Below, one piece after another: positions 54,224-63,300 of a stretch of 64,000 bases of DNA. The translations under genes were made by a program, and so were the position numbers. Positions within the stretch are counted from its first letter, which is position 1. Each line of letters begins with the position of its first letter. The stretch is from Pseudacidovorax intermedius (GTDB lineage Bacteria > Pseudomonadota > Gammaproteobacteria > Burkholderiales > Burkholderiaceae_C), in assembly GCF_003350475.1 (NCBI RefSeq), contig NZ_QQAV01000001.1:238742-302741 (forward strand), read 5' to 3'. The notes below the pieces were generated by a model. That model was not told the DNA's origin. It saw only the letters and a list, made by a program, of their open reading frames with translations, and searched no databases.

Positions 54224-54988
54224 TCAGCGCACCGGCGACGTCACCACGCCCGGAACGGGCGCCGGGGCAGCCGCCGGCGCGGGCAGCGGCGCCATGGGCG
54301 GCAGGGGCACGCGCGAGCCGTCGGTGCCGGGCACGGTCTGCGAGGGGCCGACGCCGCCGGGCAGGGACTGGCCGTCGTCGCCCACGAATTCGAAGACACG
54401 CACCACCTTCTCGACGCCGGAGATGCCGCGCGTGATGTCGGTCGCGCGGTCGGCCTCGCGGCGGGTGACCAGGCCCATCAGGTAGACCACGCCGCCTTCG
54501 GTCACCACCTTGATCGAGTTGGCGGGCACGTCGGACGCGTCCAGCAGCGAGGCCTTGACCTTGGTGGTCAGGTAGGTGTCGTTGGAGCGGCGGGCGATGT
54601 TGAGGGCGGGCCCCACCACCACCTCGTTGACGACCGCGCGCACGTTGGGCGCGGTGCGCACCACCTCGCCGGCGCGCTGCTTGTCGGCCTCGCTGCCCAC
54701 GGTGCCGGTCAGCAGGGCCGTGCGGTTGAAGCTGATCACCGTGACGTTCATGTCGTCGTTGGCGATCTCGCGGATGCGGGCGGCGGCGCGCAATTCGATG
54801 GCCTGGTCGTCGAGCTGCGCGCCGGAGCTGCGGCGGTCCAGCGCCAGGGTGCCGATGCCCGCGGCCGCGGCACCGCCCACCACCAGCGGAACGCAACCCG
54901 CCAGGCTGCCGCCCAGTGCGGCAACGGCCAGGCAGGCGCAGGCCAGGCGCTGGCCACGTCGGAAGATCGTCGTCGGAGAGGTGGTCAT
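54224..54988 (-). CDS. dolP: Dual BON-domain lipoprotein (DolP/YraP-like)
   Basis: The 254-residue protein has a lipoprotein signal ('LGGSLAGCV', Cys about residue 32) and two BON domains (about 60-125 'NVTVISFNRTALLTGTV' and 140-205 'SIKVVTEGGVVYLMGLVTRREADRA', in parts). A Pro/Ala-rich C-terminal tail of about 45 residues is longer than in E. coli DolP. DolP supports outer-membrane integrity and BAM function. Overlap with the SIS gene (ATGA) and the nearby yraN mirror the yraN-diaA-dolP order of E. coli. Confidence 0.9.
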   Translation of the reverse strand: MTTSPTTIFRRGQRLACACLAVAALGGSLAGCVPLVVGGAAAAGIGTLALDRRSSGAQLDDQAIELRAAARIREIANDDMNVTVISFNRTALLTGTVGSEADKQRAGEVVRTAPNVRAVVNEVVVGPALNIARRSNDTYLTTKVKASLLDASDVPANSIKVVTEGGVVYLMGLVTRREADRATDITRGISGVEKVVRVFEFVGDDGQSLPGGVGPSQTVPGTDGSRVPLPPMAPLPAPAAAPAPVPGVVTSPVR

Positions 54989-55596
54989 GCGGAAAGCTCC
55001 TGTTCACCAAGTAGTTGGGCATCCACGGCATCGCACAGGCAGTGCAGCAGCACCAGGTGGACTTCGTGGATGCGGGAAAGGCGGTCATGCGGCACGCAGA
55101 CCTGCACATCGGTTTCTCTCAGGGCCCGGCCCAGCGCGCCGCCCGCGCCGCTGCCGACGCCGCCGGTCAGGGCGATGACGCACATGTCGCGCTCGTGCGC
55201 CGCCGCCACGGCCGCCAGCACGGCGGCCGATTCGCCGCGGGGGCTGATGGCCAGCAGCACGTCCCCGGCCTCGCCCAGCGCCCGCACCTGCCGGGCCAGG
55301 CCGGCCGCATCGGCGCACTGGCGCGTGTCGGCCAGGGGATCGTCGGGGATGCAGGGCAGCGCCAGGGCCGCGAGGGAGGGCCGCTCGCGTTCGAAGCGGC
55401 CGACGAACTGGGCCGCGAACTGGGCGGCCAGGAGACCGGAGACGCCGGCGCCGCAGGCCAGCACCTTGCGGCCACTGGTCACTCCCGCCAGCAGGGCCTG
55501 GACGGCCAGCCCGAGCGGCTTGCTGAGCACGGGCCCGGCCTGGTATTTGAGATCGGCGCTGTCGATGAAATGTTGTTGTAGACGTTGTTCAACCAT
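54985..55596 (-). CDS. SIS-domain phosphosugar-binding protein (DiaA/GmhA type)
   Basis: The 203-residue protein starts at ATG 55596; ATG 55611 is an alternative. SIS-fold marks: 'VLACGAGVSGLLAAQFAAQFVG' (in parts, Gly-rich loop near residue 50), 'FERERPSLAALAL' and 'VLLAISPRGESAAVLAAV' with Ser residues for phosphate binding. GmhA isomerises sedoheptulose-7-phosphate; DiaA promotes DnaA assembly at oriC. Its place between yraN and the BON lipoprotein gene matches diaA in E. coli, so a DiaA-like role is plausible. Confidence 0.85.
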   Translation of the reverse strand: MVEQRLQQHFIDSADLKYQAGPVLSKPLGLAVQALLAGVTSGRKVLACGAGVSGLLAAQFAAQFVGRFERERPSLAALALPCIPDDPLADTRQCADAAGLARQVRALGEAGDVLLAISPRGESAAVLAAVAAAHERDMCVIALTGGVGSGAGGALGRALRETDVQVCVPHDRLSRIHEVHLVLLHCLCDAVDAQLLGEQELSA

Positions 55597-55819
55597 GCTG
55601 TCCGGAATCATAGACGTGCGCTTTTCGGGCCAAGGGGCCCAGCCTGCGACTGCCGCGGCCGTGTCAGGTTCCCGCCAGTTGGCAACAAGGCGTGGCGGCA
55701 ACACCCGCAAGACGTCCACGACCGATGCGCCCCATGCCGGAGCGGGCCATTTCGCAAGACGCGCCCCTTGGCCCCTTGCAAAAGCGGGCGGCGGAACGCG
55801 AAGCGCGCCGCCTGGGCGG

Positions 55820-56212
55820 TCACTCCACGGTGAACGCGCCCCGCAACCACCGGATCTCGTCCTCCACCAGCACCGCGTCGAAGCGGCAGGGCGGTGGCGC
55901 GGGCAGGCGCATCAGGTAGTGCCGGGCCGCGAAGATGATCCGCCGCTGCTTGGCGAAGGTGATGCTGGCGCCCGCGCCGCCATGGCTGGCGCGGGAGCGG
56001 CTGCGCACCTCGACGAAGACCAGCGTGCCGCCGGGCTCGCGCATGATCAGGTCCACCTCGCCGCCGCCGCGGCCTGGGGTTCGATAATTGCGCGCCACCA
56101 GCCCCAGCCCGGCCTTGCGCAGGTGGGCCAGTGCGGCGTCCTCGGCGGCATCGCCCAGGCGCTTGGTGGTCGGGGGCGCCACCAGCCCCCGCTTGAACGG
56201 AAGAAGACCCAT
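55820..56212 (-). CDS. yraN: YraN family (UPF0102) endonuclease-like protein
   Basis: The 130-residue protein carries the PD-(D/E)XK-like core: 'GDAAEDAALAHLRKAGLGLVARNYR' (in parts), 'GEVDLIMREPG' and 'LVFVEVRSRSRASHGGA'. The family is of uncertain function, related to Holliday-junction resolvases. The ATG at 56212 is preceded on the minus strand by TTCAAG. It is almost back-to-back with rsmI, a pairing conserved across proteobacteria. The 223-bp region between it and the SIS gene shows nothing recognisable. Confidence 0.92.
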   Translation of the reverse strand: MGLLPFKRGLVAPPTTKRLGDAAEDAALAHLRKAGLGLVARNYRTPGRGGGEVDLIMREPGGTLVFVEVRSRSRASHGGAGASITFAKQRRIIFAARHYLMRLPAPPPCRFDAVLVEDEIRWLRGAFTVE

Positions 56213-56213
56213 C

Positions 56214-57155
56214 TTGAACACCCTCCCCACGGCTGCTTCTTTCGGCGCCGCTGTCCAGGCCGCCCGCGACGCGGCCGGCGGCCAGCATTATCCGCAGGGC
56301 ACCCTCTATGTCGTGGCCACGCCCATCGGCAACCTGGCCGACCTGTCGCTGCGGGCGCTGCATGTGCTGCAGCTGGTCGATGCCATCGCCTGCGAGGACA
56401 CGCGCCACACCCACCAGCTGCTGCGCGCCTGCGGCATCGACCGGCCCGGCAGCCAGTTGCTGGCCGTGCACCAGCACAACGAGGCCGAGGCAGCGCAGGC
56501 CGTGATCGCGCGCCTGGCCGAGGGCCAGCGCATCGCCTACGTCAGCGACGCCGGCACGCCGGGCGTGAGCGACCCCGGCGCCCGGCTGGCCGCCGCCGTG
56601 CAGGCCGCGGGCCAGCGCGTGCTGCCCCTTCCCGGACCGTCCAGCGTGACCACGCTGCTGAGCGCCGCCGGTGCGCATGACGACGCCCGCGGCGGCGCCT
56701 TCGTGTTCGCGGGCTTCCTGCCGGCCAAGGCCGGCGAGCGCGATGCCGCCGTGCAGGCCCTGACCGGCGAGACCCGCGCCGTGGTGCTGCTGGAGGCCCC
56801 GCACCGCATCGAGGCCCTGGCGCGCGCGCTGGCTGTGCTGGGCGCCCGGCCGGTGACCGTGGGCCGCGAGCTGACCAAGCAGTTCGAGGAGATCGCCACC
56901 GTGCCCGCCCAGGCGCTGGCGGACTGGCTGGCCGCCGGCGCGCAACGCACGCGCGGCGAGTTCGCGCTGCTGCTGCATCCGCAGCCCGCCCCCACGGCCG
57001 GCGACGGCATCGGCCCCGAGCCCGAGCGCGTGCTGCGCCTGCTGCTGGCCGAGCTGCCGCTCAAGAGCGCGGCCCGCCTGGCCGCGGACATCACGGGCGC
57101 GCCGCGCAACGCCCTCTATGCCCAGGCCCTGGCCTGGCGCAATGCGGATGAATGA
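56214..57155 (+). CDS. rsmI: 16S rRNA (cytidine-1402-2'-O)-methyltransferase
   Basis: The 313-residue RsmI methylates C1402 of 16S rRNA with S-adenosylmethionine. Marks: 'LYVVATPIGNLADLSLRAL' (about residue 31), 'CEDTRHTHQLL', 'YVSDAGTPGVSDPG' and 'VLLEAPHRIEALA'. There is no ATG near the conserved start. The TTG at 56214, preceded by GGAAGAAG, is the best candidate and leaves one base between this start and that of yraN on the other strand. A further 42 codons upstream are in frame but lie in yraN. Confidence 0.93.
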   Translation: MNTLPTAASFGAAVQAARDAAGGQHYPQGTLYVVATPIGNLADLSLRALHVLQLVDAIACEDTRHTHQLLRACGIDRPGSQLLAVHQHNEAEAAQAVIARLAEGQRIAYVSDAGTPGVSDPGARLAAAVQAAGQRVLPLPGPSSVTTLLSAAGAHDDARGGAFVFAGFLPAKAGERDAAVQALTGETRAVVLLEAPHRIEALARALAVLGARPVTVGRELTKQFEEIATVPAQALADWLAAGAQRTRGEFALLLHPQPAPTAGDGIGPEPERVLRLLLAELPLKSAARLAADITGAPRNALYAQALAWRNADE

Positions 57156-57723
57156 GCCCGGCCCGGACATGACGTCCCTCCCTGCGCCCGGAATGGCCGA
57201 AGTGGCCTCCTGGCTGGCACGCTGGCCGCATCCCGGCACGCCCGTTCTGGCCGCACTGGACGATGCGCAGCTCCTGCTGACGTGGATGCACGGCGGCGCG
57301 CTGCAGGCACACCGCCTGCCGCTCGGTCTGCGCACGCTGGGCGACGCCCATTTCCGCCACCAGCCCGCACGGCCCGTCGAGCTCGAAGCCGCCATCGACA
57401 CCGTCGAGGACGCCCTGATGCGCCCGCATCCGCCGCTGCCCGCCGGCCGGGTGCTGTGCCCAGCCGGTGGCTTCGGCCGCGTGCTGCCGCTCGTCGCGGG
57501 CGCCACCCGCGAGGACGTGGAAGCGCTCTTCCAGCAGTTCGCGGCGGTCTCCCTCGGCCGGCCCGGCGCCGGCCTGCCGCAGGATGCGGCCTCCACCGCC
57601 GCCATCCTGGTGCTGCGGGAGCTGATGCATCACCTGGATTTCGCCCGGTGGGCGGCGGGCCCACCAGATTCCTCCCAGATCGGGCCGCACACTGCGTCGG
57701 CAGCCCGACTTCCTGACTCTTGA
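57148..57723 (+). CDS. Conserved hypothetical protein downstream of rsmI
   Basis: About 191 residues from ATG 57148, which overlaps the end of rsmI; ATG 57142 or 57169 are alternatives. No signal peptide or membrane helix. Features: '[28 protein letters not shown]' (in parts), '[24 protein letters not shown]' (in parts) and '[14 protein letters not shown]'. I do not recognise the domain. Codon use matches its neighbours and a good terminator follows, so it is probably real and co-transcribed with rsmI. Confidence 0.72.
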   Translation: MNEPGPDMTSLPAPGMAEVASWLARWPHPGTPVLAALDDAQLLLTWMHGGALQAHRLPLGLRTLGDAHFRHQPARPVELEAAIDTVEDALMRPHPPLPAGRVLCPAGGFGRVLPLVAGATREDVEALFQQFAAVSLGRPGAGLPQDAASTAAILVLRELMHHLDFARWAAGPPDSSQIGPHTASAARLPDS

Positions 57724-57746
57724 TTCCCCCCTCGAGGGCTGCCTTC

Positions 57747-57770
57747 ACCCGCTTCGGCGGGTTTCTTTTT
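57747..57770 (+). terminator. Intrinsic terminator after the rsmI unit
   Basis: ACCCGC-TTCG-GCGGGT hairpin with a stable UUCG tetraloop (57747-57762), followed by TTCTTTTT. Confidence 0.9.
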
Positions 57771-57817
57771 GCCCGCACGCCGGGAGCGGCGCCGCACACT
57801 TCGGCCATCCGGTCCTT

Positions 57818-57836
57818 GATGCAATCGCGTTGCATC
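57818..57836. promoter_or_regulatory. Zur-like box 1 (GATGCAATCGCGTTGCATC)
   Basis: Perfect palindrome with 7-bp arms GATGCAA/TTGCATC around TCGCG, 72 bp before the CobW-family gene. A second box follows 26 bp further on (centre to centre). The TGCAA...TTGCA pattern fits a zinc uptake regulator operator upstream of a zinc-regulated GTPase. Confidence 0.65.
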
Positions 57837-57843
57837 TTCATAG

Positions 57844-57862
57844 AATGCAATTCTGTTGCATT
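57844..57862. promoter_or_regulatory. Zur-like box 2 (AATGCAATTCTGTTGCATT)
   Basis: Perfect palindrome with arms AATGCAA/TTGCATT around TTCTG, 46 bp before the ATG at 57909. The pair could hold two repressor dimers. An AATGCAA half-site also lies just upstream of the Fur-family gene at about 59739-59745. Confidence 0.65.
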
Positions 57863-57908
57863 AACAGGCCTCCATCCCGACGGAGGCCGACCGACCTGGA
57901 GCCCCCAC

Positions 57909-59120
<1,212 letters not shown>

Positions 59121-59153
59121 AGAAGCGGCGTCACCCCGCTTCGACGATCAAAC

Positions 59154-59267
59154 GGCCGCGGAGCAGGCCATGCCAGTGCACCCGAGGAACTGGCTCCGCC
59201 AGGCCTCCGGGTGCGCCCCCTCCAAGCCGAAGGCGCCAGAGAGGGGGAGCCGCGAAGCGGCATGGGG
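59154..59267 (+). repeat. Dispersed intergenic repeat, copy F (full length)
   Basis: GGCCGCGGAGCAGGCCATGC, CAGTGCACCCGAGGAACTGG, CTCCGCCAGGCCTCCGGGTG, CGCCCCCTCCAAGCCGAAGG, CGCCAGAGAGGGGGAGCCGC, GAAGCGGCATGGGG. It differs from copy C at only a few positions and fills the gap between the convergent CobW and Fur-family genes. Confidence 0.85.
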
Positions 59268-59280
59268 GTGACTTCTCGCT

Positions 59281-59730
59281 TTACCTGCAGTCGGCGCAGG
59301 TGCCCCGGATGCGCAGCGCGCTCTCGCTGGGCTGCATGCCGCGCCGCTTGAGCGAGCGGTTCAGCCGCTCCAGCACGGCCTGCAGTTGCGCATCCTGCGG
59401 CAGGCTCACCAGCCGGTGGCAGGCCTGGCATTCGAAGAGCTGGCTCGAATGCGCGTCGTGCAGCATGAAGCGCGCGACGCCGTCCGAACCCATCAGCCGG
59501 TCGGCCAGGCCGGCCTGCGTCAGGCGGTCGAGCACGCGGTAGACCGTCACGCGGTCGAAGGGCTGCTCGGCGTCCTGCATGCAGACCTGCAGCACCTCGT
59601 CATGGGACAGCGCCGAAGCCGTGGCCGACAGCACGCCCAGCACCGCGACCGAGGCCCGCGTCACGCGCAGGCCATGCTCGCGCAGCACATGGTCCCAGTC
59701 GGGCGAACGGGCATCGGCGGTGGAATGCAT
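59281..59730 (-). CDS. zur: Fur-family transcriptional regulator, probably Zur
   Basis: The 149-residue protein from ATG 59730 has the winged HTH ('GLRVTRASVAVLGVLSATASALSHDEVLQ' in parts; 'FDRVTVYRVLDRLTQAGLADRL' in parts) and a C-terminal metal domain with 'FECQACHRL' and 'CADC', the four-Cys structural zinc site of Fur/Zur proteins. Convergent with the CobW gene carrying Zur-like boxes, which favours zinc over iron. An in-frame TTG at 59745 is less likely as start. Confidence 0.85.
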   Translation of the reverse strand: MHSTADARSPDWDHVLREHGLRVTRASVAVLGVLSATASALSHDEVLQVCMQDAEQPFDRVTVYRVLDRLTQAGLADRLMGSDGVARFMLHDAHSSQLFECQACHRLVSLPQDAQLQAVLERLNRSLKRRGMQPSESALRIRGTCADCR

Positions 59731-59804
59731 GGGCTCGGAATGCAACAGCGGGGCGTGGAGCCCCGCAGTTTAGTCAGCGCCGCCTGGCGGCGCAGGATGT
59801 GCGC

Positions 59805-60089
59805 TCAGCGCCAGCCGCGCCGGTAGCGGAAGGCCAGGCTGCGGTGCTCGCCGCGCCGCACGTCCACCCACAGCGTCCGGCCGCCGACGATCAGCAGCAC
59901 GATGCACAGCGCCACCGAACCCACCACGGCCAGGATGAGTCCGTTGCCGTTCAGCAGGCCGGCGAAGAGCAGCGACAGGCTCAGAACCGCCGGCAGCACG
60001 GCCCAGCCGAGGATGATGAGTCCCCGCTTGGCACCGAAGCGATAGGCGGCTCTTTCGGGCCAGAAAAAGACGTCGAACATTTGATCCAT
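59805..60089 (-). CDS. Small membrane protein of unknown function
   Basis: 94 residues with two hydrophobic segments (about 23-45 and 49-70) and basic ends ('MFDVFFWPERAAYRFGAKRG', 'RSLAFRYRRGWR'). I do not recognise the family. Upstream (60090-60325) is a 236-bp region clearly richer in A and T than the rest of the window, with TTGACA on the minus strand at 60255-60250 as a possible -35 box. Confidence 0.65.
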   Translation of the reverse strand: MDQMFDVFFWPERAAYRFGAKRGLIILGWAVLPAVLSLSLLFAGLLNGNGLILAVVGSVALCIVLLIVGGRTLWVDVRRGEHRSLAFRYRRGWR

Positions 60090-60204
60090 TTCGCAAGCGT
60101 CGAGTGATCGGGCACTCCCTTTTTTGGAGCGCCAGTTCCTTGATGGTTGCGGGCTTTCTGCGATTGCAGCTGCCCATCTCCTTTACGTAGCCCCCACTGA
60201 GGAT

Positions 60205-60234
60205 GCTAGGGATATAGGCTATTCGGGCTAGGAT
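60205..60234. promoter_or_regulatory. Direct repeat GCTAGG(G)AT in an AT-rich promoter region
   Basis: GCTAGGGAT (60205-60213) and GCTAGGAT (60227-60234) are 22 bp apart, about two helical turns, with TATAGGCTATTC between. Lies upstream of the small membrane protein gene and close to the TTGACA element; a regulator-binding site is likely, identity unknown. Confidence 0.4.
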
Positions 60235-60282
60235 TTTTCTTACAGCAAGTGTCAAAAGGTTTACAAATCCTGACGAGGCCGA

Positions 60283-60301
60283 CCCGTGGTAGCGCCACGG
60301 G
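60283..60301 (-). terminator. Hairpin downstream of the giant exported protein gene
   Basis: CCCGTGG-TAGCG-CCACGGG on the plus strand, 25-43 bp past the stop of the minus-strand gene. No T-run directly follows, so intrinsic termination is uncertain. Confidence 0.4.
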
Positions 60302-60325
60302 CCGGTTTGTGGCACCCAAATGGGG

Positions 60326-63300
60326 TCACAGCGCCAGCACTTCGTCCTCCCAGAAGTCGAAGGATTGCGCCTGCACCGTCGCGGTGCCTGCGGCATCGGG
60401 CTGCGCCGCCGCGGTGCCCAGCACATGCGACTGCGCCAGCGCGGTGCCCAGCGCGCCAGCTGCGTCGCCCGCGTCCAGTTGGGCCACAGCCACGGCGACG
60501 CTGCCGCCGGCCAGCCCGTCCAGGTAGGCCTGCGTCGCGCTGTCCGCGTCGGCCGGGGCCAGCGACAGCGTCGGCGACAGCGAGACGGCCGCCAGGCTGC
60601 TGGCCGAGAAGGCCTGTCGCAGCGGCGTGTCCAGCTGCAACGCGAAGGCACCCAGCGGGCCCGCCTCGGCCGGGTCCATCGGCGAGGTCGTGCGCGTGGG
60701 CTGGCCCACCGCCAGCAACTGGCGGTAGCTCTGGCCGCCGGCCAGCAGGTTGAAGGCCGAGACGCTGCCGTCGCTGTCGCGCACCACCAGGCCGTCGGGC
60801 GCGTCCACGTCGATGCGGCTGGCCTGCACCACCAGCGCGGGCAGCGTGGGCTGGCCGCCCTGCATCAGCGGGCCGCGGCCGCGCATGACGAAGTCGCCCG
60901 CCACCACGTTGACGGCACCGCCCGCGGCCGCCGCACGCACGGTGCCGCGGCTGCTGCTGACGGCCACCACGCCGGTGCCGGCATCGACCCGACCCAGCAC
61001 CACGTCGCCGCCGGCCGCGAAGGCCGCGCCCGCTCCCTGCAGCACCAGGGCCGTCGCCGCCTCCATGCGGATGGCGCCGGTGGCATCGACCTGGAACACC
61101 CCGGTGATGTCCAGCGCGCCGGCCCCGCGCAGGCTGACGTCGCGGCCGTGCACGTTGAGCTCGCCGGTGGTCAGCAGCGACAGGGTCTCCAGCGCCAGCA
61201 GCGCATCGCCCGAGGCCGGCACGTCGCCCGCGGCCGCCGACTGGCCGATGTCCACGCGGGCGAAGCCCTGCAGCGCCTCCAGCGTCTCTCCGCTGATGAG
61301 CAAGCCGGCCGCGCCAGCCGCGTTGCCGGTGCTGTCCACGCGGATGCTGCCGCCCGCCGTGGCGGTGGTCAGCGTGGCGCTGGCATCGCCGGCGCCGTGC
61401 ACCACGCCGTCGAAGTGCAGGCTGTCGGCGGCGATCAGCAGGTCGCCGCCGGTGCCCACGTCCACGTCGGCCAGCGCCACCGAGGCGGCGCCCACGATGC
61501 GCAGCGTGCCGCCGTCGAGCGTCACGGCCTCCTTGAAGGCCACGCTACCCGTGGCCTCGACCACCAGTTCGCCCGACACGTGCACCGAGCGCTCGAACAC
61601 CACGTCGGCCGCATCGCTCACGCGCAGCACGTCCAGCGGCGTGCTCTGGCCCACCGGGCCGGTCACGCTCACCGAGCCGCCCGAGGCCGCCAGGATCAGC
61701 GAATCGGCCGGGCCGCCCTGGCCGTCCACCGCCCGGTGCAGCACGATGCCGCCGGCACCGCCCACGCCCGACTCCAGGTGCACCTCGCCGGCCACGACCA
61801 GCAGGTCGTCGACGTCGATGCCACCCTGCACCAGGATGCTGGTGTCCTTCGCCGTCGTGCCCGCACCCGAGCCCTGCACCGCCAGCGAGGCGGCCGAGAT
61901 GGCGCCCTGCAGCAGCGTCTGCCCGCCGTTGCCCGTCGTCTGCAGCACCAGCGCATCGGCCAGGTGCACCGCCTCGTCGCGGCCGGAGATCTGCACGCGC
62001 TGGCCGGCGGCGTCGCTGCCGATCACGATGCGCGAGAAGCCCGGCACCAGGAAGGACAGGTCGTCCACGCCCAGGTAGAGCGCGTCCGGCTGGTCGGTGT
62101 GCAGGCCGGCGTCGCCGATGGCGATGGCATGGCCCGCGCTCGCGCCGTGGATGGCCAGCACGCCGCCCGCGCTGGCGATGGCCGCCGACAGGTTCATGCG
62201 ATCGGCCGCCAGCGTCACGTTGCCGCCGCCGCCTGCGACGCTGCGCGTCACGCGCAGCTCGCCCGCATCGGACTGCAGCAGGATGCCTGCGCTGGCCGTC
62301 AGCGCGGCCGCGTCGATGTCGCCCGAGGCCTGCAACGTGATCGCGCCGGTGGCGGCCACGATGTCGCCGCCCGCCGCGCCGGCGATGCCACCGCCGCTGG
62401 TCAGGATGCGCACCGAGCCGCCGCCCACGGCGGCGATGGCGCCATCACCCGCGGACGACTGGCCGTCGGTGAGCTGCACATCGCCATGCGCCGTCAGCAC
62501 CACGTCGCCGCCGGCGCTGGTGCGCAGGTCGGACTGGGCCAGGCCCAGCACCGTGGTGGCGCCGGCCGCGTCCACGCGCCGCACCGAGACGCCGACCTCG
62601 CCCACGGTCAGGCCGTCGGCCTCGTCCAGATGCAGGCCGCCGGCACCCGTGCGGGCGCTGAGCGTGCCGACCTGGACGGCGAAGACGTCGTCGGCCCGGC
62701 CCACGGACTGGGCCTGCAGCGCCAGGCCCGCGGCCTGCACGTGCACGCCGGCATCGCCGTTGTCCAGCACCGCGCCCTGCTCGGACAGCAGGGCCACCTG
62801 GCCGCCCGTCTGGATGCGGGCGATGCGCAGGTCGCCCTGCGCCTGCACGCGCACATCCGCGGCGGCCTGCAGCAGGCTGCCGGCGCCCATGGCGATGCCG
62901 CCGGCGCTGGCACGCAGGTCCAGCGTGCCGCTGCCGCCGGTGGCCACGGTGACGCCCGCGCCGGTGCGCAGGTCGCCGCCGGCCAGCAGGCTGACGGCGC
63001 CGCCGTCGCTGCGCACGTCCGACAGCAGGACCAGTTCGCCCGCTGCCTGCAGCCGCATCACGCCCTGGGCGCTGCGGGCGCCGGCGCTGCCGGCCTCCAG
63101 CGTCAGGTCGCCGCTGCCGTTGCCCAGCACGACGGCGCCGCTGCCGGTGGCCTGCAGGCCGTCGGCCGTGGCCGCGCCCAGGGCCGTGGCCGTGCCGCCG
63201 GCCGCCACGCGCGAGACGGTGACGCCGACCGGGCCGACCGCCAGGCCGTCGCGCTCCTGCACGAACAGGCCACCGTCGCCGGCCGTGGCGGCCAGGCGTT

